Of a DNA stretch of 25,834 bases, positions 15,003-23,137 are shown piece after piece. Where the stretch lies: the NCBI GenBank assembly GCA_002373775.1, contig DFJW01000088.1, positions 1 to 25,834 of the forward strand, in the 5' to 3' direction. Position 1 is the stretch's first letter, and each line of letters opens with the position of its first letter. A program made the translations under genes and the position numbers. A model generated the notes under the pieces. The model was not told the origin of the DNA. It was given only the letters and a program-made list of their open reading frames with translations, and did no database searches. This stretch comes from Ruminococcus flavefaciens (GTDB taxonomy: Bacteria > Bacillota > Clostridia > Oscillospirales > Ruminococcaceae).

Positions 15003-16268
15003 ATGAAATATAACAGAAACGTCATTGGAAACAATATCGGTTTCTCAACGATCGTTGACGAGAAGTTCAAGACCAGCAGTCTTACTATAAACTTCATCAC
15101 ACCTCTCATCAAGGAAACTTCCGCACTCAATTCCCTTGCCATGAGGATACTGACCACTACTAACAGTCAGTACAGGACCATTGCTGATATGTGCCGCAAG
15201 CTCTCTGCTCTCTACGGCGCTTCTATATCATCCTTTACCGGAAAACGCGGAGATGTTCAGGTCCTCGGCATCAAAGCTTCTTGGATAAATAACCGCTACG
15301 CCATTGACGGCGAAGACATAAGAAGTGAGATGCTCGGCATAGTCAAGGACTGCCTTTTCTGTCCCAATGCGGAGAACGGCGAGTTCGATGCTGAATCTTT
15401 CCGCATTGCCAAGAAAGAAACCCTCGATTCTATCGACGCTGAACTCAATAACAAGCGCGGCTATGCGATACAGCGTGCCAGTGAACTCGCCTTTGAAGGC
15501 GAACCGGCTGCAAATCCTATCTACGGTACACGCACAGAAGCTGAAGCTGCAACGTCAGCAGCTGCCTTTGAAGCATATCAGAAACTCATGAAAACAGCTC
15601 AGATTGAGATGTACTATATAACCGCCGAAGATGACGATTCTGTTGAAAATACAATGAAGGAGAGCTTTGCTTCCGTTGAGCGCGATCCCATATCTGTCAC
15701 ATTCAGAGCCCCCAGCGCCATCCGCAGTGAAACTGCTGAAAAGAGCGAGACTTTCGACGTCCGTCAGTGCAAGATGGTCCTCACCTTCAAGACCGATACG
15801 GAGGACAGGTTCGCCCTTAAAATGCTCAGCCTGATATTCGGTGAAACTACAGTATCCAAGCTCTTCAAGATCGTGCGCGAAAAGATGAGCCTCTGCTATT
15901 ACTGTGCGAGCCGCACGGTCTTCCAGAAGGGCGCTCTCATGGTAGACAGCGGCGTTGAACGCGGAAATATCGAAAAGGCACGCAATGCCATAATCGCTCA
16001 GCTCGACGAGATCAGAAAGGGCAACATCTCTGATGAAGAGATCGAAAGCTCCCTTCTCACTGTCGATAATGCCCTCTCTCAGATCGGAGATACCGCTTCA
16101 TCATATGCGAACTGGTTCTTTGAGCGTTTCTGTGACAACAGTCCTCTTGAGACTTCTGAGTACTTCATGGACTTCAAGAACGTCACCAAGGCAAGGATAG
16201 TCCAGGCAGCCAATTCACTGAAACTGGACAGCGTTTATCTCATGCTCGATAAGGAGGACAATGCTTAA
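15003..16268 (+). CDS. M16 peptidase-like protein without catalytic motif, YmfF-like
   Basis: A 421-residue member of the M16 (pitrilysin/insulinase) family, corresponding to the YmfF half of the YmfF-YmfH pair of Bacillus. The zinc motif HxxEH is missing: the matching helix reads ALNSLAMRIL. The C-terminal half keeps the family pattern (LSLIFGETTVSKLFKIVREKMSLCYYCASR). Such inactive subunits usually pair with an active M16 partner, here the next gene, which starts on the last base of this stop codon. Current database names link YmfF and YmfH to elongation factor P 5-aminopentanol modification by gene neighbourhood, but ymfI, the reductase gene of that pathway, is not present here. GGAG precedes the ATG; a five-codon frame at 14999 overlaps the start. 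Confidence 0.85.
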   Translation: MKYNRNVIGNNIGFSTIVDEKFKTSSLTINFITPLIKETSALNSLAMRILTTTNSQYRTIADMCRKLSALYGASISSFTGKRGDVQVLGIKASWINNRYAIDGEDIRSEMLGIVKDCLFCPNAENGEFDAESFRIAKKETLDSIDAELNNKRGYAIQRASELAFEGEPAANPIYGTRTEAEAATSAAAFEAYQKLMKTAQIEMYYITAEDDDSVENTMKESFASVERDPISVTFRAPSAIRSETAEKSETFDVRQCKMVLTFKTDTEDRFALKMLSLIFGETTVSKLFKIVREKMSLCYYCASRTVFQKGALMVDSGVERGNIEKARNAIIAQLDEIRKGNISDEEIESSLLTVDNALSQIGDTASSYANWFFERFCDNSPLETSEYFMDFKNVTKARIVQAANSLKLDSVYLMLDKEDNA

Positions 16269-17548
16269 TGGAAAAGAACATCATCACAAGCCCGCGCACA
16301 GGTGACAAATGCGTGCATGTAAAGCACAGCAGCGGTCTTGATATATATATATGCGAAATGCCCGGCTTCAGCAGTGTTGAAGCACTGTTCGGCACGAAAT
16401 ACGGCTCGGTGAACACAATGTTCAGGCAGAAGGGCGACAAGGACTACACTGTTGTCCCGGAAGGTATCGCCCACTTCCTCGAACACAAGCTCTTTGAGAA
16501 TGAGGACTGCGATGTTTTCGAACTCTACGCCAAGACCGGCGCCAGCGGCAACGCCTTCACTTCATTTGACAAGACATGCTACCTTTTCAGCTGCTCAAAG
16601 AATTATCAGGAGTCCCTGAGGATCCTGCTGGATTTCGTTCAGAAGCCCTACTTCACACAGGAGACTGTCGATAAGGAACAGGGCATCATCGGTCAGGAGA
16701 TACAGATGACCAATGACAATCCCGAGTGGAGAGTCTTCTTCAACATGCTCCGCTGCATGTATCACAACCACCCTGTAAAGATCGACATAGCCGGCACAAA
16801 AGAGAGCATCGCGCAGATAGATGCCGACCTTCTCTATAAGTGCTACTACACTTTCTACAATCTCAATAATATGGTGCTTTCTATCGCAGGAAACATTGAT
16901 GCGGACGAAGTACTCGCGATATGCGACGAATGCCTCAAGGCCTGTGATGATAAGGGACTGGAGACAGTCTTCCCGGAAGAGCCGGATACCATTGTTGAAC
17001 CGGAGATATATGAGACTCAGCCTGTGGGAACGCCTATATTCCACATCGGATACAAGTGCCGTGACTGTCAGGGCAGAGAGCGCCTTGTAAAATCCATGGC
17101 AGCTGCTACAGCTTCCACTCTTCTCACAGATCCTTCCAGTGAGATGTATCAGAAGCTGCTGAAGGAAGAAGTGATAAATTCCACTTTCGGCGCTGAGGTG
17201 TTCAACGGAGACGGCTACTTCACTGTGATATTCAGCGGCGAATCCAATGAACCGCAGAAAGTCCGCGAAGCTCTGGTGAACGAAGTCAGCCGGCTTCTCA
17301 GCGAGGGCATAAACGACGCCGACTTCCAGCGCATCAAAAAATCCGCATACGGCATGCTGGTCCGCGAACTCAACAATGTGGAAGCAGTTGCAAATATGAT
17401 GATAAACGCTCATATGGACGGATGCGGTCCTTACGATTCGTTGAGCGTCCTCTCAGAACAGACCAGACAGGACGTTGAGAACTTCATGCGCAGTGAGCTG
17501 CTCCCGGATAAGCTCGTACTTTCTGTTATAGAGGGGGAGGCAGACTGA
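16268..17548 (+). CDS. M16 family zinc peptidase, YmfH-like
   Basis: A 426-residue active-looking M16 metallopeptidase. The inverted zinc motif HFLEH is at residues 69-73 (His69, catalytic Glu72, His73), and the third ligand is probably Glu144 in GIIGQEI. The GASGNAFTSFDKTCYLF strand is characteristic of YmfH and related peptidases. It starts on the last base of the preceding gene's stop codon and its own stop shares a base with the lgt start (TGATG), so three consecutive genes are translationally linked. It probably works as a heterodimer with the preceding inactive homologue. The natural substrate is not known to me. Confidence 0.9.
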   Translation: MEKNIITSPRTGDKCVHVKHSSGLDIYICEMPGFSSVEALFGTKYGSVNTMFRQKGDKDYTVVPEGIAHFLEHKLFENEDCDVFELYAKTGASGNAFTSFDKTCYLFSCSKNYQESLRILLDFVQKPYFTQETVDKEQGIIGQEIQMTNDNPEWRVFFNMLRCMYHNHPVKIDIAGTKESIAQIDADLLYKCYYTFYNLNNMVLSIAGNIDADEVLAICDECLKACDDKGLETVFPEEPDTIVEPEIYETQPVGTPIFHIGYKCRDCQGRERLVKSMAAATASTLLTDPSSEMYQKLLKEEVINSTFGAEVFNGDGYFTVIFSGESNEPQKVREALVNEVSRLLSEGINDADFQRIKKSAYGMLVRELNNVEAVANMMINAHMDGCGPYDSLSVLSEQTRQDVENFMRSELLPDKLVLSVIEGEAD

Positions 17549-18756
17549 TGAACGTAGAAAGAATAACCGATCTCAATGAGATCTACTTCCCGAAACTGGG
17601 GTGGAGATTCCATATTGATCCCACTGCTTTCACTATCGGAAATTTCTCGATACAGTGGTACGGTATCATAATCACAGTCGGACTGATACTCGCTCTCGTT
17701 TACTGTTTCCCGAAAATGAGACGCTTCGGTCTTGACGCTGACCGCACTATCGACGCTGTTATCGGCGGCGTTATCGGCGGTATAATCGGCGCAAGAGCTT
17801 ACTATGTCATATTCAACTGGGATGAATACAAAGGACGAGGTCTTAAAGCCATTGTTGATACAAGACAGGGCGGTCTTGCGATATACGGCGGCATAATCGG
17901 TGCCATAGCCGTGGGACTGCTGATATGCAAGATACGAAAAGTCAAATTCCTGCCCATGCTGGACATCACCGTTCTCGGTTTCCTCATAGGTCAGGGCATC
18001 GGACGCTGGGGCAACTTCGTTAATCAGGAAGCTTTCGGTACAAAATGCAGCAATCTCTTCTGCATGACCGGCGGCACTGTCCAGCGTTACCTGCTGGATA
18101 ATTCCACGCATCTCGACGGTGACCTCATACTTAACGGCTATGCTGTGGGTGAATATGAAGCCGGCAACGGAGCTATAGAGCTTTTCGCCGTTCACCCATG
18201 CTTCCTGTACGAATCACTGTGGTGTCTCCTTGGATTCCTTATACTCTCAACTGTATCAAAGCACAGAAAATTCGACGGACAGATACTTCTCATGTACCTT
18301 GCATGGTACGGCGCAGAGAGATTCGTAGTTGAAGGTCTCCGCACAGACAGCCTCTACATCGGCAATATCAGAGTATCACAGGCTCTTTCAGCAGTGCTCT
18401 TCGTAACTTCTGTCATACTCCTCATTGTCATGTTCTTCCGCCGCAAGAGAGATCCGGAAAGCTTCGTTCTCTATGCGAACACGAAGGAATCACGCCAGCT
18501 CATAGAGGAATCCCGCCGCAGACGCATGGGAGTTCCGCTGGAAGATATACACCTTGATGATGACGACGACTTCGTTCCTGATGACTCGGATGATGACGAT
18601 GACGAGGATTCCGATATCCTCGGCGATGACGATGAAGACGAAGACGAAACAGAAGCTGCCGCAGAAACTGATGAAGATGACAGCAGCGATGATGAAACAG
18701 ACGAAACCGAAACAGACGAGGACGATGAGTCCGATGAAGATAACAAGGAGGAATGA
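17548..18756 (+). CDS. lgt: Prolipoprotein diacylglyceryl transferase with long acidic C-terminal tail
   Basis: Lgt transfers diacylglycerol from phosphatidylglycerol to the lipobox cysteine of prelipoproteins in the membrane, the first step of lipoprotein maturation. The core (residues 1 to about 300) has several membrane helices, the GGLAIYGGIIGA segment found in Gram-positive Lgt, and the signature GRWGNFVNQEAFG at 152-164. ERFVVEGLRTDSLY follows near 257-270. After the last helix come a basic stretch (FFRRKRDPES, ESRRRRMG) and then residues 333-402, of which 46 of 70 are Asp or Glu. Ordinary Lgt lacks such a tail; the basic residues suggest it lies in the cytoplasm. The tail is encoded by GA-rich repetitive DNA at 18544-18753. 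Confidence 0.93.
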   Translation: MNVERITDLNEIYFPKLGWRFHIDPTAFTIGNFSIQWYGIIITVGLILALVYCFPKMRRFGLDADRTIDAVIGGVIGGIIGARAYYVIFNWDEYKGRGLKAIVDTRQGGLAIYGGIIGAIAVGLLICKIRKVKFLPMLDITVLGFLIGQGIGRWGNFVNQEAFGTKCSNLFCMTGGTVQRYLLDNSTHLDGDLILNGYAVGEYEAGNGAIELFAVHPCFLYESLWCLLGFLILSTVSKHRKFDGQILLMYLAWYGAERFVVEGLRTDSLYIGNIRVSQALSAVLFVTSVILLIVMFFRRKRDPESFVLYANTKESRQLIEESRRRRMGVPLEDIHLDDDDDFVPDDSDDDDDEDSDILGDDDEDEDETEAAAETDEDDSSDDETDETETDEDDESDEDNKEE

Positions 18757-18759
18757 CCA

Positions 18760-19617
18760 ATGGCACAGATAATAGACGGAAAGGCAGTATCAGCAGCAGT
18801 AAAACAGGAGGTCGCTGACGAGGCAGCCAAGCTCAGGAACGAAAAGGGACTCAAGGTAGGTCTCGCAGTAGTTATCGTCGGCAACGATCCGGCTTCAAGA
18901 GTATATGTAAACAATAAGAAAAAGGCTTGTGAGGCAGTTGGCTTCCAGTCTTTTGAGTACGCTCTTGATGAATCCACAACTCAGGAGCAGCTGCTGGATC
19001 TGGTAAATGTACTGAACAGGGATTCAAGAGTGAACGGCATACTCGTTCAGCTCCCTCTTCCCAAGCACATCGACGAGAAGGCTGTTATCAACGCTATCTC
19101 TCCCGATAAGGACGTTGACGCTTTCCACCCCGTAAACGTCGGAAAGATCATGATCGGTGAATACTCCTTCCTCCCCTGCACACCTGCCGGCGTTATGCGC
19201 CTTATTGAGAGCACAGGCACAGACATCTGCGGAAAGCAGTGCGTAGTCATCGGAAGAAGCAACATCGTCGGCAAGCCGCAGGCTATGCTCCTTCTCCAGA
19301 AGAACGGCACAGTTACTATCTGTCACTCAAAGACAAAGAACCTCAAGGAGATCTGTCTCGGCGCAGATATCCTCGTTGTAGCAGTGGGACGTGCTAATTT
19401 CGTTACCGGCGACATGATAAAGGAAGGTGCTGTGGTCATTGACGTCGGCATGAACCGCCTTGAAAACGGAAAACTCTGCGGAGATGTCGAATACGAATCC
19501 GCTGAGAAGAAGGCTTCCTTCATCACTCCCGTTCCCGGCGGCGTAGGTCCTATGACTATCGCTATGCTCATGAAGAATACTCTCACAGCAGCTAAACAGC
19601 AGGCAGGCATCGAATAA
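18760..19617 (+). CDS. folD: Bifunctional methylenetetrahydrofolate dehydrogenase/cyclohydrolase
   Basis: FolD interconverts 5,10-methylene-, methenyl- and 10-formyl-tetrahydrofolate, supplying one-carbon units for purines and formyl-Met. The 285-residue protein has [16 protein letters not shown], with Tyr49 and catalytic Lys55, then [13 protein letters not shown] and [14 protein letters not shown]. The NADP-binding [16 protein letters not shown] follows, and the C-terminus has VIDVGMN and [15 protein letters not shown], all diagnostic of FolD. It starts three bases after the lgt stop, with AAGGAGG inside the lgt end, so it is coupled to lgt. No unusual features. Confidence 0.97.
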   Translation: MAQIIDGKAVSAAVKQEVADEAAKLRNEKGLKVGLAVVIVGNDPASRVYVNNKKKACEAVGFQSFEYALDESTTQEQLLDLVNVLNRDSRVNGILVQLPLPKHIDEKAVINAISPDKDVDAFHPVNVGKIMIGEYSFLPCTPAGVMRLIESTGTDICGKQCVVIGRSNIVGKPQAMLLLQKNGTVTICHSKTKNLKEICLGADILVVAVGRANFVTGDMIKEGAVVIDVGMNRLENGKLCGDVEYESAEKKASFITPVPGGVGPMTIAMLMKNTLTAAKQQAGIE

Positions 19618-19646
19618 TACATCTGCCGGTATTTCAGGAGGAAACA

Positions 19647-21065
19647 ATGCAGCTTTACAATTCACTTTCACATAAAAAAGAGGAATTCATCCCCAGAGAA
19701 CCCGGAAAGGTAAGCATGTACACCTGCGGACCGACTGTGTACCACTACGCTCACATCGGTAATCTCAGGAGCTATATCATGGAGGATATCCTCGAAAAGT
19801 ATCTCCGTTTCACCGGTCTTGACGTAAAGCGCGTCATGAACATCACCGATGTAGGTCACCTCACCAGCGACGGTGACACCGGAGACGATAAAATGCTCAA
19901 GGGCGCAAAGCGTGAGCACAAGACTGTCATGGAGATAGCCAAGTTCTATACAGACGCTTTCTTCGATGACTGCCGCAAACTCAACATAAAAAGACCGGAT
20001 GTGGTGGTTCCTGCAACTACATACATCGACGAATTCATCCGCGTGATAAGCTCACTTATCGAAAAAGGCTTCGCTTATGAAGCCGGCGGAAATATCTACT
20101 TCGATACTTCCAAGCTCGATAAGTATTACGTTTTCAACGACTTCAAGGAAGAAGACCTCGCAGTAGGTGTCCGCGAAGGTGTTGAAGAAGACGCTAACAA
20201 GCGCAACAAGGCGGATTTCGTACTCTGGTTCACCAAGTCAAAATTTGACGACCAGGAACTGAAATGGGAATCTCCATGGGGCGTAGGCTATCCCGGATGG
20301 CATATCGAATGCTCCTGCATCAGCATGAAGAATCTGGGCGATTACCTCGATATTCACTGCGGAGGTATCGACAACGCTTTCCCGCATCACACCAATGAGA
20401 TCGCACAGTCTGAGGCTTATCTCGGTCACAAGTGGTGCAACTACTGGTTCCATGTGCTTCACCTGAATACCAATTCGGGCAAGATGAGCAAATCCAAGGG
20501 TGAGTTCCTTACGGTATCGCTTCTGGAAGAGAAGGGCTATGATCCTCTGGTATACAGATTCTTCTGCCTGCTCTCGCACTACAGAAAGTCTCTCGTTTTC
20601 ACATGGGAGAACCTTGACAATGCAGTTACCGCTTTCAACAAGCTCATAGAAAAGGCTGCACCTCTCACCAAAGAGGCTGCCGGAGATATCGACAAGGAAG
20701 AGTACGACCGTCTCTACAAGGGCTTCACAGATGCCCTCGACAACGACCTTAATACTTCACTGGCTATCACAGCTTTATATGACGTGCTGAAATCAAAGGC
20801 AAACGCCTCCACAAAGCTTGCACTTCTCGGTGAATTCGACAAAGTACTGGGACTGGATATCATCAGAAAGGCTGAGGAAAAGGCTGCTTCCGTACAGGAT
20901 ACAGCATCCGATATACCGGCTGAAGTTCTTGAACTGGCTGAACAGCGCAAGGCTGCCAGAAAGGAAAAGAATTTCGCTCTCGCTGATGAACTGCGCGACA
21001 AGATCGCAGCTCTCGGATATGAGATAAAGGAGACACGTCAGGGTACCGAGATCAACAAACTCTGA
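19647..21065 (+). CDS. cysS: Cysteinyl-tRNA synthetase
   Basis: CysRS charges tRNA-Cys. The 472-residue class I synthetase has YTCGPTVYHYAHIGNLRSY, containing the HIGN form of the HIGH motif (36-39), and GKMSKSKGEF with KMSKS at 279-283. The zinc ligands Cys27, Cys222, His247 and Glu251 keep E. coli spacing. The C-terminal helical and anticodon domains end in the ADELRDKIAALGYEIKETRQG motif. It lies 29 bp after folD with CAGGAGG as ribosome binding site. That gap is far too short for a T-box leader, so cysS is not controlled by a T-box just upstream. Probably the last gene of the ymfF-to-cysS operon. Confidence 0.97.
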   Translation: MQLYNSLSHKKEEFIPREPGKVSMYTCGPTVYHYAHIGNLRSYIMEDILEKYLRFTGLDVKRVMNITDVGHLTSDGDTGDDKMLKGAKREHKTVMEIAKFYTDAFFDDCRKLNIKRPDVVVPATTYIDEFIRVISSLIEKGFAYEAGGNIYFDTSKLDKYYVFNDFKEEDLAVGVREGVEEDANKRNKADFVLWFTKSKFDDQELKWESPWGVGYPGWHIECSCISMKNLGDYLDIHCGGIDNAFPHHTNEIAQSEAYLGHKWCNYWFHVLHLNTNSGKMSKSKGEFLTVSLLEEKGYDPLVYRFFCLLSHYRKSLVFTWENLDNAVTAFNKLIEKAAPLTKEAAGDIDKEEYDRLYKGFTDALDNDLNTSLAITALYDVLKSKANASTKLALLGEFDKVLGLDIIRKAEEKAASVQDTASDIPAEVLELAEQRKAARKEKNFALADELRDKIAALGYEIKETRQGTEINKL

Positions 21066-21079
21066 TAATAACAAAGAAC

Positions 21080-21100
21080 AGGCGCACTTATCGTGCGCCT
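21080..21100. terminator. Hairpin after cysS, weak terminator candidate
   Basis: AGGCGCAC (21080-21087) pairs perfectly with GTGCGCCT (21093-21100) around TTATC. It is followed by TTAAAAC rather than a T-run, so termination may be weak and the operon may read through into walJ. Confidence 0.45.
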
Positions 21101-21151
21101 TAAAACTGCAATGATCCGTACGACCGGAAATTACGAATGGAGATATACCCT

Positions 21152-21937
21152 ATGGCAAGAATCTATCCGCTTTTCAGTTCCAGCAAAGGCAATTCCACAT
21201 TCATAGGCACTGAAAACGGCGGCTTTCTCATAGACTGCGGAGTGAGTTTCAAAAGGCTCTCTGCCGCCCTTGAAGCAAACAGGATACCCCTTAAAGCGAT
21301 ACAGGCTGTATTCATCACCCATGAACACGCTGACCACGTTGCCGGTCTTAAAATGCTCACCTCAAAAACAGGTCTGCCTGTGTACGGCAGGAAGCGTACT
21401 CTCCAGAGGCTCTGCGATGCTGACAAGATATCTTCATCCTCACCGGTGATTGATATAACCAGCGTCAGCATAACCTGCGCCGACTGTGAGGTATCAAGCT
21501 TTGAGATCCCCCATGACGCGATACAGCCCTGCGGATACCGCATACATACATGGGACGACAAGATATGTGCTGTCTGCACTGACGTAGGGCATATCACTCC
21601 GGAAGTGGACAGCAATCTCACCGGATGCCGACTGGTCCTGCTGGAATCCAACTACGATGAGAATATGCTCAGGACCGGTCCTTATCCCTTTTACCTGAAA
21701 GAACGCATACTCTCCCCTGTCGGTCACCTTTCGAATACCGACTGTGCCGCTCAGGTCAGGAAACTGATAGGCAGCGGAACTACACATTTCATACTCGGTC
21801 ATCTCAGTCAGGACAATAATCGTCCGCATATAGCCGATTCCACAGTTCAGAACCGCCTCACCGACTGTGTAAGAGGAAAGGACTACCTGCTCGGCGTAGC
21901 ACCTGTTGAAACCAATGGAGGAGCAGTGATATTCTGA
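21152..21937 (+). CDS. walJ: WalJ/YycJ-type MBL-fold hydrolase
   Basis: A 261-residue metallo-beta-lactamase-fold protein of the WalJ (YycJ/VicX) group, cytosolic and nuclease-like; in Bacillus and streptococci it belongs to the WalRK cell-wall regulon locus. The zinc motif HEHADH is at residues 57-62, with further ligands in IPHDA, TDVGH and LGHLS. The N-terminus PLFSSSKGNSTFIG is the usual WalJ opening. An earlier in-frame ATG at 21137 overlaps GGAG, which instead serves the ATG at 21152 with a nine-base spacer, so 21152 is preferred. Its stop shares a base with the rlmH start. Confidence 0.92.
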   Translation: MARIYPLFSSSKGNSTFIGTENGGFLIDCGVSFKRLSAALEANRIPLKAIQAVFITHEHADHVAGLKMLTSKTGLPVYGRKRTLQRLCDADKISSSSPVIDITSVSITCADCEVSSFEIPHDAIQPCGYRIHTWDDKICAVCTDVGHITPEVDSNLTGCRLVLLESNYDENMLRTGPYPFYLKERILSPVGHLSNTDCAAQVRKLIGSGTTHFILGHLSQDNNRPHIADSTVQNRLTDCVRGKDYLLGVAPVETNGGAVIF

Positions 21938-22410
21938 TGAACATCAATCTTATAGTTATCGGCAAGCTGAAAGAGGAATATCTGCGCAGTGCATGTGCGG
22001 AATACATAAAGCGGCTCTCAAGATACTGCACTTTCGAACTCCATGAGCTGGACGAATGCAGGCTGAGCGATTCACCGTCCGAAAAGGAGATAGCTGCCGC
22101 TCTGAAAAAAGAAGCTGCCCAGATAAAGAAGTACGCAAGAGGTCTCATAGTACCCATGTGCATCGAAGGTAAACAGCTGACAAGTCCGGAGCTTTCGCAG
22201 AAAATAGTTTCCGCCGGTGTGGACGGACAGAGCACCGTCTCCTTCATTATCGGCAGTTCATTCGGACTTGATCCCGAGATAAAGTCCATGGGCACGCTGA
22301 AACTCTCCATGTCAAAAATGACTTTTCCCCACCAGCTGGCAAGAGTAATGCTGCTCGAACAGATATACCGCGCTTTTCAGATAGCTGAGGGCGGAAAGTA
22401 CCACAAATGA
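21937..22410 (+). CDS. rlmH: 23S rRNA pseudouridine-1915 N3-methyltransferase
   Basis: RlmH methylates pseudouridine 1915 in helix 69 of 23S rRNA, using S-adenosylmethionine through a SPOUT-fold knot. The 157-residue protein has normal length and the family C-terminus SKMTFPHQLARVMLLEQIYRAFQIAEGGKYHK. The cofactor loop reads FIIGSSFGLDP, with Ser107-Ser108 where most relatives have Gly residues. Start and walJ stop overlap (TGATG), so the pair is coupled. walJ and rlmH are also close together in Bacillus and staphylococci. Confidence 0.96.
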   Translation: MNINLIVIGKLKEEYLRSACAEYIKRLSRYCTFELHELDECRLSDSPSEKEIAAALKKEAAQIKKYARGLIVPMCIEGKQLTSPELSQKIVSAGVDGQSTVSFIIGSSFGLDPEIKSMGTLKLSMSKMTFPHQLARVMLLEQIYRAFQIAEGGKYHK

Positions 22411-22459
22411 TCCCCCATTATTTTACTGACAGTTTCACATTGCGAAAGGAGGCAGGAAA

Positions 22460-23137
22460 ATGATCTATATGCTTGAAGACGACAGCAGCATCCGGAATTT
22501 CGTGATGTATGCCCTCAACAACTCCGGACTGGAGACCAGAGGTTTCGAATCCCCGTCTGAGCTTTACAGAGCTCTGAAAGAACACATACCGGAACTGCTG
22601 CTCCTTGATATAATGCTGCCGGAAGAGGACGGCATCTCCGTACTCAAAAAACTGCGTTCAGGGAACGATACAAAACGTCTCCCGGTCATAATGCTGACCG
22701 CAAAGGGAACTGAATTCGACAAGGTCACCGGTCTGGACAGCGGCGCTGATGACTATGTATCCAAGCCATTCGGCATCATGGAGCTAATATCCCGCATAAA
22801 AGCTCTTCTGCGGCGATCTGCCCCTGACGCGGAGGACGAGACCGCAGTCTGTGCCGGAAGCATAAGGATATATCCCTCACGCCACGAAGTCTTCTCGGAA
22901 GACGAGCTTGTATCCCTGACTCTGAAGGAGTACGAACTCCTGCTGTTTCTCGTCAGGAACAAAGGCGAGGTCTACTCCCGCGATGAACTGCTGAAACAGG
23001 TGTGGGGATACGATTTCACCGGTGAGAGCCGTACTGTTGATGTACACATAAGGACACTGCGTGCAAAACTCGGCAGCAGCGGTGAACTGCTGAAGACCAT
23101 ACGCGGCGTGGGTTACAAGGCAGGTGATGAGAAGTGA
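22460..23137 (+). CDS. OmpR/PhoB-family response regulator
   Basis: A 225-residue two-component response regulator. The receiver domain (about 1-120) has the acidic cluster Glu6-Asp7-Asp8, phospho-acceptor Asp50 (LLLLDIMLP), Thr80 and Lys102. The winged-helix DNA-binding domain follows, with LTLKEYELLLFLVRNKGEVYSRDELLKQVWG and SRTVDVHIRTLRAKLG, then GVGYK at the end. It is most like PhoP/PhoB and WalR regulators. AGGAGG precedes the ATG by seven bases. The histidine kinase gene overlaps its end by four bases (GTGA), so the two form a cognate pair. Position right after walJ-rlmH recalls the WalRK locus, but kinase features point equally to PhoR. Confidence 0.95.
   Translation: MIYMLEDDSSIRNFVMYALNNSGLETRGFESPSELYRALKEHIPELLLLDIMLPEEDGISVLKKLRSGNDTKRLPVIMLTAKGTEFDKVTGLDSGADDYVSKPFGIMELISRIKALLRRSAPDAEDETAVCAGSIRIYPSRHEVFSEDELVSLTLKEYELLLFLVRNKGEVYSRDELLKQVWGYDFTGESRTVDVHIRTLRAKLGSSGELLKTIRGVGYKAGDEK

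Noticed and set aside
14999..15013. Five-codon frame (ATG AAT GAA ATA TAA) overlapping the start of the YmfF-like gene
   Set aside because: It shares the ribosome binding site and could attenuate translation, but such short overlaps arise easily by chance and nothing else supports it.
16595..17413. Minus-strand open frame of 272 codons opposite the YmfH-like peptidase
   Set aside because: It lies wholly inside a gene with clear catalytic motifs on the other strand, and its translation resembles no family.
18544..18753. Sequencing frameshift or assembly error creating the acidic Lgt tail
   Set aside because: The frame runs without a break from the Lgt core to a stop that overlaps the folD ribosome binding region with a normal 3-base gap, as expected for a real gene end.
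18471..18977. Long minus-strand frame rich in Ser opposite the lgt tail
   Set aside because: It is the antisense of the GAT/GAC/GAA acidic repeats and folD start; low complexity, no ribosome binding site, no family match.
19618..19646. T-box or other leader upstream of cysS
   Set aside because: The gap after folD is only 29 bases and holds just a ribosome binding site; there is no room for a T-box.
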